Below are positions 20,870-31,124 of a stretch of 64,000 nt of DNA, piece after piece; position 1 is the first letter of the stretch, and the number at the start of each line of letters is the position of its first letter. The notes below the pieces were generated by a model. That model saw nothing but the letters and a program-made list of their open reading frames with translations. It was not told the DNA's origin and made no database searches. The stretch comes from Sodalis ligni. Its GTDB lineage: Bacteria; Pseudomonadota; Gammaproteobacteria; Enterobacterales; Enterobacteriaceae. The stretch spans positions 3,224,337 through 3,288,336 of the forward strand of contig NZ_CP075169.1 of assembly GCF_016865525.2 (NCBI RefSeq). The letters are read 5' to 3'. The translations under genes and the position numbers were made by a program.

Positions 20870-23800
20870 CTACAACTCCACCTGATCCATCGCCTGCAGA
20901 ATACGTTTTTCTGAAATAGGATACGGCGTACCCAGCTGCTGGGCAAAATAGCTGACCCGCAGCTCCTCGATCATCCAGCGAATCTCCTTCACGTCCTCAT
21001 CCTCGCGCCGAAGGGGCGGCAGCTTCGCCAGCCACTGCCGCCAGGTCTGCTGAATTTGTTCAATCTTCAGCATCTGCGCCCGATCCGGTAAATATCAACG
21101 GACAATTTCTCCAGTCGACGCTCAATGGCCCGCAGATAACGCAAAGTATCCCCAACCGCTTCCAACCGTTGCCGGTAACGAAACCGCGATAAATCAGGCC
21201 GCTCATCTGGCTTTTGACATCGGATAACGCCAGGGCAAGGGCGATATCCACCCGGCCCTTCAGACGCTGATTGATAGCAAACACCGCCGTCAGTATCTGC
21301 TCCACCTGACTGGCGATAGCCACCACTTCCGCATTGAGATTGGCCCGCACATGCTCCTGCAAGGCGGCGTACTCTTCCTCGCTCCACACCACGCCTCCCG
21401 CTCGGCCATCAGTTTATCGATGGCGCAGGAAATGCAGTCGTCTATCAAATCAAGCACCTTGCCGTAAGGATTGAAATAAAGACCCAACTTGGCTTTATTG
21501 GGCAATTTTCATGCAGGTATTTGATCGGCGAAGGAATATTAATGAGCAGCAGCCGGCGGATACCCAACCACATGGCGCGGTGCTGGTCATGCTCGGTTTC
21601 GAACAGGCGGATGGCGACGCTCTGTTTCTCATCCACCAGGGCCGGGTAGGCTTTCAGCGAATAACCGCCCTTTTTCTGTTCATAGCGCTTGGGTAAAGTA
21701 CCGAAACTCCATAAATGCAGATCCCGCTGCTCCAGGCCGTCATCGGCTACCGCCGACAGGGTTTGTTGCACATCCGCCTTGAGCTTGAGTTTAAGGGCAT
21801 CCAGATCCTTGCCTTCAGCCAGGATCTTTTGCCGATCGTCGATTACGCGAAAAGTCATTTTCAGATGATCCGGCACCTGGTCCCACTGCCAGGCATCCCT
21901 GTCCACCGTCACGCCGGTCATACGACGCAGCTCACGCTCGAGCGCATCCAGCAGGCCGCCTTCCCCTGGCGTTACCCGCTGCAAAAAAGCCTCGGCATAA
22001 TTCGGCGCCGGCACGAAGTTACGGCGTAACGTTTTTGGCAGGGATTTGATCAAGGCAATGACCAGCTCGCGGCGAACGCCGGGGATCTGCCAGTCAAATC
22101 CCTGTAAAGAGACCTGATTCAACAGCGGCAGCGGAATGTGCACCGTCACGCCGTCGGCGTCGGCTCCCGGTTCAAACTGATAGCTCAGCCGCAGTTTAAG
22201 GTTACCCTGTCGCCAGACATTGGGATAATCCAGGGCGCTGATATCATCCGCCCCGTCTTTGATCAGCATATTTTTTTCAAAATTGAGCCGGTCGGGATCC
22301 TGCCGGGACACCTCTTTCCACCAGCTGTCGAAATGCTGCGCCGACACGACCTCTTGGCCGATGCGTCCGTCATAGAACGCAAACAGCGTTTCATCGTCCA
22401 CCAGAATATCCCGGCGCCGGGACTTATGCTCAAGCTCCTCCACTTCACCCAGCAGTTTGCGGTTGGCGTGAAAGAACGGATGGCGGGTGAGCCAGTCCCC
22501 CTCCACCAGCGCATGGCGGATGAACAGTTCGCGGCACAGGGCCGGGTCGATCTGGCTGTAAGTGACTTTGCGGCCGGTGACGATAGGCAGGCCCAGCAGG
22601 GTCACTTTTTCAACCGCCATCACCGAACCCGCCGCTTTTTCCCAGTGCGGCTCGCTGTAGCTGCGTTTGACCAGGTGCTGGGCCAGCGGCTCAATCCATT
22701 CCGGATCGATACGGGCGGCAATGCGGCCCCAGAGGCGGCTGGTTTCCACCAGCTCCGCCACCATGGTCCATTTTGGTGGTTTTTTGAACAGACCGGAGCC
22801 GGGATAAATAGCAAAGCGGGCATTACGCGCGCCGGTGTATTCGTGCTTATCAACGTCCTTCTGGCCGATGTGGGATAATAAGCCGGTCAACAGGGCGCAG
22901 TGCAGACCGCGATAGTCCGCCGGCTGGGTATTTACCGGCAGGCCGAGGGTTTTCACGGTTTGACGCAGCTGGGTATAGACATCCTGCCACTCCCTGACCC
23001 GCAAATAGCTGAGAAAATCGGTGCGGCACAGCCGGCGGAACTGGCTGGAGGGCAGCAATTTCTGCTGCTCCTGCACATAATCCCATAAATTCACGAACGC
23101 CATGAAATCCGACTCTTTATCGGCGAAGCGGCGGTGCTTTTCATCGGACGCCTGCTTTTTATCCATAGGCCGCTCGCGGGGATCCTGGATAGACAGGGCG
23201 GAGGCAATCACCATGACCTCCCGCACGCAGCCGTTGTTCCTGGCTTCCAACACCATCCGCGCCAGGCGCGGGTCCAGCGGCAATTGCGCCAGCTGTCGTC
23301 CGAGGGGGCTCAGGCGATAGCCCCGCGTGGTTTCAGGCCCCAGGGCCCCCAGCTCTTCCAGCAGCCGCACGCCGTCCTGGATCTGGCGCTTATCCGGGGC
23401 TTCCACAAAAGGAAACGCTCCGATATCCCCAAGCCCGAGGGAGGTCATCTGCAAGATAACCGACGCCAGGTTGGTGCGCAGAATCTCCGGATCGGTAAAT
23501 TCCGGACGGGAAAGAAAATCCTCCTCGGAGTACAGCCGGATACAGATACCGGCGGAGACCCGTCCGCACCGGCCTTTGCGCTGGTTGGCGGATGCCTGGG
23601 AAATGGGTTCGATAGGCAGACGCTGCACCTTGGTGCGAAAACTGTAGCGGCTGATGCGCGCGGTGCCGGGGTCAATGACATATTTGATCCCCGGTACGGT
23701 TAACGAGGTTTCAGCCACATTGGTGGCCAGCACGATACGGCGGCCGCTATGGGACTGGAACACCCGGTTCTGCTCGCTGTTGGATAAACGGGCATAGAGC

Positions 23801-24749
23801 GGCAGCACCTCGGTATGGGGTAAATCCAGCTTGTTCAGGCCGTCGGCGGTATCGCGGATTTCACGCTCGCCGCTCATGAAAATCAGAATATCCCCCGGCG
23901 ACTCCCGGCTCAATTCGGCCACCGCGTCAAAGATGGCCTGGGACTGATCGTTATCTCCATCCCCCGCTCCGTCCGCCACCGGCCGGTATCGCACCTCCAC
24001 CGGATAAGTGCGTCCGGAGACTTCAATTATCGGGGCGTGGTTGAAGTGACGGGAAAAGCGCTCGGGATCGATGGTGGCCGAGGTGATAATGATTTTCAGG
24101 TCGGGCCGTTTGGGCAACAGTTGATAGAGATAGCCGAGGATGAAATCGATATTCAGGCTGCGCTCATGGGCTTCATCGATAATCAGCGTGTCGTACTGGA
24201 GCAGCAGCCGGTCCTGCTGTATTTCCGCCAGCAGTATGCCGTCGGTCATCAGCTTCACCAGGGTGTTATCGCCCACATGATCGTTGAAACGAACCTTGTA
24301 GCCCACCGCATCTCCCAGCGGCGTCGCCAGTTCCTGGGCGATGCGATCGGCAACGGTGCGCGCCGCCAGCCGCCGCGGCTGGGTATGGCCGATAAGGCCG
24401 GTGATGCCTCGCCCCAGCTCCAAACAGATTTTCGGGATTTGGGTGGTTTTACCGGAGCCGGTTTCACCGGCGATAATCACCACCTGATGGTCGCGAATGG
24501 CCTGCAGGATATCGGCGCGCTTCTGGCTTACCGGTAAATCTTCGGGATAGGAAATATCCGGACGGGCCGCCCGCCGGCTTTCCGCTCGCTGTACGGAAAG
24601 CCGGATATCGGCGGCAATGTGTTCGGTTATGGCGGCTTGCGCCTCGGGCTCTCTTTCATGGCGCCCTGCAAACGACGGCGCAAACCGGTTTTATCGCGGA
24701 GCATTACCGACTCCAACGAAGCGGACAGCGCCGCCAGCGGTGACTTCAC
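20870..24749 (-). pseudogene. hrpA: ATP-dependent RNA helicase HrpA, at least five frameshifts
   Basis: The start is GTG 24749, with GAGGAAAG six bases upstream. The N-terminus (MKSPLAALSASLESVMLRD after initiation) is shifted near 24637. The main frame from there runs to 21510 and holds the DEAH-helicase motifs GETGSGKTTQ, DEAHERSLN, SATI and the QRKGRCGR motif VI, then the long C-terminal region. Further shifts near 21510, 21395, 21130 and 21067 break the end, whose true finish is SEKRILQAMDQVEL at 20870. Joined length is about 1,290 residues, the size of E. coli HrpA (1,300). HrpA works on mRNA and stalled ribosomes; it is dispensable. The tandem array starts right behind its stop. Confidence 0.9.
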
Positions 24750-24976
24750 GTTATCTTTCCTCAAAACCTGCGGCCGGACAGTGCTTAATGTGCCGGCCCG
24801 GATGCTTTCATTTCGCCAGCTTATCATATCTGCCGGCAGGACTTTAACTCTGCCGCCGGTTTGTTCAGTAAATTCGAACAAACAACTCGAAATATTGCGC
24901 TTTCACTGACCGGGGTTTGTGAATAGAGTGTTACTCATTGCCTAAGGGTCAATCCCCATTGAAGAATAAGGAATAA

Positions 24977-25582
<606 letters not shown>

Positions 25583-25611
25583 GTATTCCCTCTCTGCCAT
25601 GAAGCACTGTT

Positions 25612-25637
25612 GCGCATCTTCGGATGCGCTTTTTTTA
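25612..25637 (+). terminator. rho-independent terminator of azoR
   Basis: GCGCATC, TTCG, GATGCGC forms a 7-bp stem with a UUCG-type tetraloop, followed by eight T. It lies 30 bases after the azoR stop. The T run also supplies the stop codon of the opposing ynbE frame at 25635. Confidence 0.9.
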
Positions 25638-25850
25638 TTTGGCCGGCGGGCAGGCGTTGGCGTCGGGACAGACCACCGGCTGCAGCAAGGCGGCGCTGCG
25701 CTTGTCCGCCGTGATGTTGATGTCATGTTCAATTCTGACATTCATATTGATGGTAATGGGTTCCTTGGGCATCGCCAGCTCGATACGCGGAACGCATGCG
25801 CTCACCGTCAGCGCGGCCAGAATTACCATGAGTTTGATGCCCGATGTCAT
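25635..25850 (-). CDS. ynbE: outer-membrane lipoprotein YnbE
   Basis: The 71-residue lipoprotein has a signal ending in the lipobox LTVSAC and the conserved core PRIELAMPKEPITINMNV. It forms, with YdbH, an envelope-spanning phospholipid transport bridge in E. coli, where YdbL assists. Its ATG overlaps the ydbH stop (ATGA). The last ~20 residues (LLQPVVCPDANACPPAK) do not match the family's usual ~61-residue length. They end inside the azoR terminator, and ydbL, normally next, is absent. A deletion probably fused the gene end to downstream sequence. Confidence 0.85.
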   Translation of the reverse strand: MTSGIKLMVILAALTVSACVPRIELAMPKEPITINMNVRIEHDINITADKRSAALLQPVVCPDANACPPAK

Positions 25851-28498
25851 TGCGCTCCCCTTGTAGTCAGCGCAGGCTGCGCCGCCTGTTTTTCCAGCGT
25901 CTGTTCAACCTGGGTGCCGAAGCGCAGGCTTCGCCACAGTTGAAACAGGTTTTCCTGATGGCGGTAATTCAGCCGGACTTCCCGCTGAGCATTGATTTGT
26001 GAATTGGTGCCGGTGATGTGCGCCAGCAGCAGCAGATTCCCCGATCGATCCAGGTCTACCTCGGCGCGGGTGCGGGTGATTTCCATATAGCGCAGCCAGT
26101 CAATGGCCGCACGGGTCGCCAGATTACTGCTGCCCAACTGGTCGGCGAACTGTTTATCCAATCGCAAGGTCATATTATCGTCGTTGGCCAGCCAGCCGTG
26201 GCGAATATAGCCGGCCGGGTCGGCGAAATTCAGCGGCAATTCGCCGCTGACCCGGCCTGAGACGGCAAATTGCCGGGTATTAAGCACGGTGACGAGTTCG
26301 CTCATTTCAATGGATTTCAGGCTGAGCACCGCCGCCTCCCGCTGCGGCAGGCGTAGCGGCGACAGGCGGATGCTGCCGCCGAGGGTATCCACCGCCGCCT
26401 GGGTCAGCGTCAGGGGCCGCCTTTCGTCGTAAGGATAATAGCCCTGCAGCCCGAGCGCCAGGTGGTCGAGGTTAATTGGCGTTACCACCTTGTCGATATT
26501 CAGGGTGACGGGCTGTTTGACCCCCAGCAGCCAGCGCTGGTCCTGCAACCGGTAAGACAGACCGAGGGCAATGCCCTGTAAATGGTTTTCCTGCATCCAG
26601 ACATCGCCCTCGCTCACCACCGCATGGCCCCCCGCCAGAAAACCTTGCCCGGAAGCGGCTGAAAAGGCGCTCTGGGCGTGGAATTCACCGTCCCGCAGGG
26701 TCATTTTCAGCTCCGGCGCCAGCAGGGTCTGAAATACCCGCAGCGGCTGCTGCGGCCACCAGGCCTGGCCGCGCAGGCGCGTTCCGTCCCAGCGTCCGTT
26801 TACTCTTACCGGACCGATGGCGCCGGCCTGCAGCTTGCCCCGCCAAAGAAAATCCTGCGGGTCGCGCCCCGACAGTTGCAATACGAGGCGCGGCTGCGGC
26901 ATGTATCCGCCCCGTTTGATGTCTATGCGCCGGGCGGACAGACTCATCCCGCCGCTAAACGCCGGCTGCGACGCCTTGCGCTGCCAGCGGAACGGGGTTA
27001 CAAGCTTCAGGCGGGGTTCATCCACATGCACCAGGCCGTATTCCAGCCCATCGAAGCCGCTGTTCATTTCGCTCAGTTCAATCATATCTTCCAGCCAACT
27101 GCCCCGTCCGTTGATATCCCAGCGGGCGTGAAACGGCGAGAGATAACCGTTACCCCAATAGCGCCAGCGCCACTGCCCCTGGTCAGGCAAAAAGTTGCTG
27201 GCCCGTCCGTCGAGATGCAGGGTTAAATTCCCCATATGAGCGGCATCCGCCAGCAGGATGGCCTGCAAGCGGCCGCTCAGGCCGCGGGAGGAGAGCTGCA
27301 TGCCCGCCAGCGGTAAACGGGCGCTGGTGATATTCAAAACATTGAACAGCGGCCCCACCACCCTCAGCAGCGCGCCGGGGGACATTACCAAGACAGGATC
27401 GCTCAAGGGGCCCCTCAGTTGGCCCGGGATCGAGGCATCCAAAGACAAATCACCCTGATTGGCCAGCCCGGTCAGGCGAAAATCCAGCGCGTTATCCGTC
27501 AGGCCGATTTTGCCCGGCCCCAGGTTCAGAACCGCGTTGGCTTTACCCCGCAATCCCTCGGTGAGGACATTCAGCCGGGCGCTGATTTCCAGGCCGACCA
27601 GCCCGGCTTGCCAGTTTTTCAGGTTAAGGCTGATATGGCCCGCCAGGGGCTGTGACGCATAGGGCCAATGCCATTCGCCCCCGGAGATGGCAATGGACTC
27701 ATCGCTCACCTGCCAGGGTAAGCGCGCCAGGGTGAAATCCTTCTGACCGTCGCTGATAGTCAGCTCGCCGTTTTGCTGCCGCCAGTCAAACCTGGCGATG
27801 AGCGGCGTACCGTCGGGAGAAGCCATGCCGGCCGTCAATGCGCCCCGCTCCGGCGGCAGCAGTATCTGGGGGGACAGGCCCAGGCTGCCCTGTAAACGTA
27901 CCCACTGGCGGCCGGCGGCATCATTGAGGGTTAAATCATTCACCGTCAGCTGCCGGTCCAGCATGCGCAGATCCGCCGTCACCTCGCCGCCGCGGTAGTT
28001 AAGCCGCGTGTCGTTTCCCCGGTGGACCAGATGCAGTTCGCCGCCATAGGCTTGCCAGGGGACCACCGACAGCCGCTGGATATGCAGCGAGAAGGATGGC
28101 AATTCCCCCAGCACCCCTTGCCATGTCAAAGGCGCTCCGCTATCGGCGGCGGACGCGGCGCAGAGGGTATTCGCCGTGACCTGTCGCGCATCAAGGCGCC
28201 AGCCGCCGTTGCCGCGGCCAAGAGAGACACCGCTGCCGTCCAGCCAATCGCAATTCCCCCGGACTAACCGGATATCCGGCAACGCCAGCTGACCCTGCCG
28301 CCAGGCGGGACGTCCGTCGAGGATTAAACGAACGTCGGCGGGCAGATAGCGCTGCTCCAATAGCGGCAGCCAGGCCGGCGTAAAATACCAGGCAGCGGCC
28401 ACCAGCACGAAAATAACCATCAGCAGCGACAGCAGAAAACGGTGGGCCTTGAAAAAAAAAGCGCCTTTACGCCCTAAAGTGCCCGATACTGTGGTCAT
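25847..28498 (-). CDS. ydbH: AsmA-like intermembrane phospholipid transport protein YdbH
   Basis: The 883-residue protein (E. coli 879) has one N-terminal membrane anchor (FLLSLLMVIFVLVAAAWYF, ~23-41) and a long periplasmic beta-rich body typical of AsmA-like bridge proteins. YdbH, TamB and YhdP share the essential work of moving phospholipids from inner to outer membrane; YdbH works with YnbE. The frame is 2.65 kb long without a lesion. Divergent from ldhA by 73 bases, as in E. coli. Confidence 0.93.
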   Translation of the reverse strand: MTTVSGTLGRKGAFFFKAHRFLLSLLMVIFVLVAAAWYFTPAWLPLLEQRYLPADVRLILDGRPAWRQGQLALPDIRLVRGNCDWLDGSGVSLGRGNGGWRLDARQVTANTLCAASAADSGAPLTWQGVLGELPSFSLHIQRLSVVPWQAYGGELHLVHRGNDTRLNYRGGEVTADLRMLDRQLTVNDLTLNDAAGRQWVRLQGSLGLSPQILLPPERGALTAGMASPDGTPLIARFDWRQQNGELTISDGQKDFTLARLPWQVSDESIAISGGEWHWPYASQPLAGHISLNLKNWQAGLVGLEISARLNVLTEGLRGKANAVLNLGPGKIGLTDNALDFRLTGLANQGDLSLDASIPGQLRGPLSDPVLVMSPGALLRVVGPLFNVLNITSARLPLAGMQLSSRGLSGRLQAILLADAAHMGNLTLHLDGRASNFLPDQGQWRWRYWGNGYLSPFHARWDINGRGSWLEDMIELSEMNSGFDGLEYGLVHVDEPRLKLVTPFRWQRKASQPAFSGGMSLSARRIDIKRGGYMPQPRLVLQLSGRDPQDFLWRGKLQAGAIGPVRVNGRWDGTRLRGQAWWPQQPLRVFQTLLAPELKMTLRDGEFHAQSAFSAASGQGFLAGGHAVVSEGDVWMQENHLQGIALGLSYRLQDQRWLLGVKQPVTLNIDKVVTPINLDHLALGLQGYYPYDERRPLTLTQAAVDTLGGSIRLSPLRLPQREAAVLSLKSIEMSELVTVLNTRQFAVSGRVSGELPLNFADPAGYIRHGWLANDDNMTLRLDKQFADQLGSSNLATRAAIDWLRYMEITRTRAEVDLDRSGNLLLLAHITGTNSQINAQREVRLNYRHQENLFQLWRSLRFGTQVEQTLEKQAAQPALTTRGAQ

Positions 28499-28571
28499 GC
28501 CATTCCTTTATTGTCCCGATGTCTGCAAGATATCATACTTGGGTTGAAAATTTTGCTAGCGAGAAGAGTGT

Positions 28572-29564
28572 ATGAAAATCGCCGTCTACAGTACTAAAAA
28601 TTACGATTTGAAATATTTATCAAAAGTGAATGAAGAGTATGGTTACGATCTGGAATTTTACGAATTTCAGTTAACCCCGCGTACCGCCAAAACCGCCGAA
28701 GGATGCGATGCGGTATGTATCTTCGTCAATGACGACGGCGGCCGCGACGTGCTGGAAATACTGGCCGCCCATGGCGTGAAGACGGTGGCGCTGCGCTGCG
28801 CCGGTTTTGATAATGTGGATTTGGACGCGGCGAAAAAACTGGGCATTGCGGTGGTGCGCGTACCGGCCTACTCGCCGGAAGCCGTGGCGGAACACGCCAT
28901 CGGCCTGATGATGTGTTTGAACCGGCGTATCCATCGCGCTTATCAACGTACCCGCGACGCCAATTTTTCGCTGGAAGGGCTGATAGGCTTTAATATGCAT
29001 AATCGCACCGCGGGCGTTATCGGCACCGGTAAAATCGGCGTGGCCGCCATGCGGATCCTGAAAGGCTTCGGCATGCGGCTGTTGGCCTACGATCCCTATC
29101 CGAGCGCGCAGGCGCTGGAACTGGGGGCAGAATACGTAGACCTGCCGACGCTGTTCGCCCAGTCCGACGTCATTACCCTGCACTGCCCTTTGACGCCGGA
29201 AAATCACCATCTGCTGGACCGGGAAGCCTTTGCCAAAATGAAAGACGGCGTAATGATCATCAACACCAGCCGCGGCGGGCTCATTGATTCCCAGGCGGCC
29301 ATAGAGTCGTTGAAGCTTCAGAAAATCGGCGCCCTGGGGATGGACGTGTATGAAAATGAGCGGGATTTGTTCTTTGAGGATAATTCCAACGACGTGATCC
29401 AGGACGACGTCTTCCGCCGCCTATCGGCCTGCCATAACGTGCTGTTCACCGGCCACCAGGCATTCTTGACGGAAGAAGCGCTGACCAGCATCGGCGAAAT
29501 CACCCTGCAAAATCTCAGGCAAATCAGCGGCGGGGAGCACTGCCCGAATCTGCTGAACGGCTGA
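28572..29564 (+). CDS. ldhA: fermentative D-lactate dehydrogenase LdhA
   Basis: The 330-residue D-2-hydroxyacid dehydrogenase starts MKIAVYSTKNYDLKYLSKVN. It has the NAD-binding GVIGTGKIGVAAMRIL, the catalytic Arg in INTSRGGLIDS, the Glu in MDVYENE and the catalytic His in FTGHQAFLT. It reduces pyruvate to D-lactate with NADH in anaerobic, acid conditions. E. coli LdhA has 329 residues. Intact. This would be the main lactate route, since the L-lactate dehydrogenase in this window is frameshifted. Confidence 0.97.
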   Translation: MKIAVYSTKNYDLKYLSKVNEEYGYDLEFYEFQLTPRTAKTAEGCDAVCIFVNDDGGRDVLEILAAHGVKTVALRCAGFDNVDLDAAKKLGIAVVRVPAYSPEAVAEHAIGLMMCLNRRIHRAYQRTRDANFSLEGLIGFNMHNRTAGVIGTGKIGVAAMRILKGFGMRLLAYDPYPSAQALELGAEYVDLPTLFAQSDVITLHCPLTPENHHLLDREAFAKMKDGVMIINTSRGGLIDSQAAIESLKLQKIGALGMDVYENERDLFFEDNSNDVIQDDVFRRLSACHNVLFTGHQAFLTEEALTSIGEITLQNLRQISGGEHCPNLLNG

Positions 29565-29599
29565 CGGTTTTAAGGCGGCGGCGTAGAGTGATGTGAGAT

Positions 29600-29619
29600 A
29601 GCCCGCTGGTTTAGCGGGC
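29600..29619. terminator. terminator-like hairpin after ldhA
   Basis: GCCCGCT, GGTTT, AGCGGGC forms a 7-bp stem 36 bases after the ldhA stop. No T tract follows directly, because repeat copy 3 begins a few bases on. Fifteen bases of it (GCTGGTTTAGCGGGC) recur at 29790-29804, on the far side of the repeat. Confidence 0.55.
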
Positions 29620-29625
29620 AAGAGC

Positions 29626-29784
29626 TTGTTGACAAAGTGCCCGGTCGGGACAAGATGCTAGATCGTAAACACGCCGTAAATCCATCCCTGGAGGCTCGAT
29701 CCGCGCCATCCCTGGCGCGGACGGTTTACTCTTCTAGCATCCTGCCCCGCCTCATAGACTCCGAGTACGTTTGTCAGCACTCTG
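29626..29784. repeat. dispersed palindromic element, copy 3 (full length)
   Basis: This has the same architecture as copy 1 but with paired changes in the stem: CAAGATGCTAGA on the left and TCTAGCATCCTG on the right, in place of CAGGCTGCCAGA and TCTGGCAGCCTG. Tip arms TCCGCGCC and GGCGCGGA are kept. It is flanked by a 15-bp direct repeat made of terminator sequence (29605-29619 and 29790-29804). Confidence 0.85.
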
Positions 29785-29879
29785 AAGACGCTGGTTTAGC
29801 GGGCTATCACTTTTGTCCGGTCTTGACTTTGGCGGTTGAACTTTTTCCCGGATCCCCGCACCTTTCATTACAGCTGTGA

Positions 29880-30146
29880 CTACAGCGCGTTGCGGGCCAG
29901 GCTTTCCATGGGTTTGCGCTTGCCGTCCGCCAGCTGGCACATCTCCACCGAGCTGCCGTCCAGCTGCTGCGCGGTGGTGGGACTGCCCCCCGCATTGATA
30001 CAGCTGGCCTCGATAACCGTCATCGCCCGCTGCTCAGGCGGCAAGTGGGCCGACGTGCCCTGCTGTTCAGGTTCCTGATTGGAATGACTGCTGCAGGCGA
30101 CCAAAAACAGCGCCGACGTCGCCAATAACCACAGACTCACCTTCAT
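29880..30146 (-). CDS. DUF333 (hemolysin-inhibitor-like) lipoprotein, YdbJ-like
   Basis: From ATG 30146 the product is 88 residues. A lipoprotein signal (MKVSLWLLATSALFLVAC, lipobox LVAC) is followed by a DUF333 pattern: ASCINAGGSPTTAQQLDGSSVEMCQLADGKR. DUF333 proteins are small envelope lipoproteins of unknown role. E. coli carries one (ydbJ) between hslJ and ydbK; here the position between ldhA and ydbK agrees, while hslJ is missing. The frame is open upstream to 30227 without a signal-like start. The C-terminus is shorter than typical (no final Trp/Cys). Confidence 0.7.
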   Translation of the reverse strand: MKVSLWLLATSALFLVACSSHSNQEPEQQGTSAHLPPEQRAMTVIEASCINAGGSPTTAQQLDGSSVEMCQLADGKRKPMESLARNAL

Positions 30147-30285
30147 CAATGTGCTCCGGAAAGAGGTATTAGGAACAATCTTAAGGCTGTCAGTGTAGTC
30201 GCACAAAATGTATGCGTCGAGACTCAATTGCGTTTTTGATTATAAAATCATCAGACCGGCCAGTCTTTTCACTCGCCGCCCTGCT

Positions 30286-30930
30286 TTATAAGTGCGCCAG
30301 GCTGATTATCGCATCATGGGCAAGCACCGCATCCAAAGAGGTTATCCGGTAGTTCCCCGGTTTTTTGCCTGACGCTTTATCTTCAGCAGCGCCGGGCGCC
30401 ACAGCCTCCTCATCTAAGGTGGAACCCTCATATTTCTCATCATCAGCGGGAACGTCTTTTAGAATGGCCTGTTTTTTATCCATACAGGCGGAAAATGACT
30501 TTATGGTCATTAAGAGCCTCTCATCGTGTATTCCATGCTTCTTGGCAACGCTCTGCCATTTTTCTCCTTTTTTCAGCATCGCTCCCGCTGAACCGTCATG
30601 ACCGGCCATCAGGGAGGCGGTGTGTATTTTACGCAAGGAATCTTTATTTTTTATACAGTATTTGTCGACGGTAGCTTGGCAGTTGCCGCCATTCAAAACC
30701 GCTTCTATGGCGAGTTTTAGACAGCGTTGCGTAACCCCTTGTACTTCAAGCATCACTTTTTCACTGAACTCACTATGACTGGCGCGACGACTGATATTCG
30801 GGCTGGCGTTCTCGTTATTCACCGCTGCTACAGGCAGAGCGTTTTTTAAAGGTTTCGTTTGAACCGTGCCCGGCGTAAGCGAACTTCCCGCCGATAATGC
30901 AGCTGATTTCAGGCTTGTTATGTTATTCAT
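30286..30930 (-). CDS. unknown protein with effector-like N-terminus
   Basis: From ATG 30930 the product has 214 residues. The first ~55 are rich in Ser, Thr, Asn, Ala and Pro with no hydrophobic signal (MNNITSLKSAALSAGSSLTP), a composition seen in type III secretion substrates. A helical middle follows (~75-165), then an acidic, Ala/Gly-rich linker and a short C-terminal helix. GGGA lies nine bases before ATG 30930; a longer reading starts at 30993. I do not recognise the family. It sits between conserved housekeeping genes and is AT-richer than both, so it looks acquired. The secretion idea is inference only. Confidence 0.5.
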   Translation of the reverse strand: MNNITSLKSAALSAGSSLTPGTVQTKPLKNALPVAAVNNENASPNISRRASHSEFSEKVMLEVQGVTQRCLKLAIEAVLNGGNCQATVDKYCIKNKDSLRKIHTASLMAGHDGSAGAMLKKGEKWQSVAKKHGIHDERLLMTIKSFSACMDKKQAILKDVPADDEKYEGSTLDEEAVAPGAAEDKASGKKPGNYRITSLDAVLAHDAIISLAHL

Positions 30931-31124
30931 CGTTATATCCCAATGGGTTAAAGGGAGTGTAATATAGTGAATACTGTTCAAACAATTCCGCAACTGCCCT
31001 GGGATAATTCATCCCCGTCGCACAAAAGCAAAAATACCCTGCGCCCGCTACTGTTATACTCATGGCTAATTATGATAACCCGATGATTTTATGGTTATCA
31101 TCCGTTGAGCAAATAAGGCAGAAC

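Noticed and set aside
20313..20946. Minus-strand frames rich in GPTALWGAPAGGK over the tandem array
   Set aside because: The repeat period is 109 bases, so the reading drifts between frames from unit to unit. There is no start signal and no protein-like conservation.
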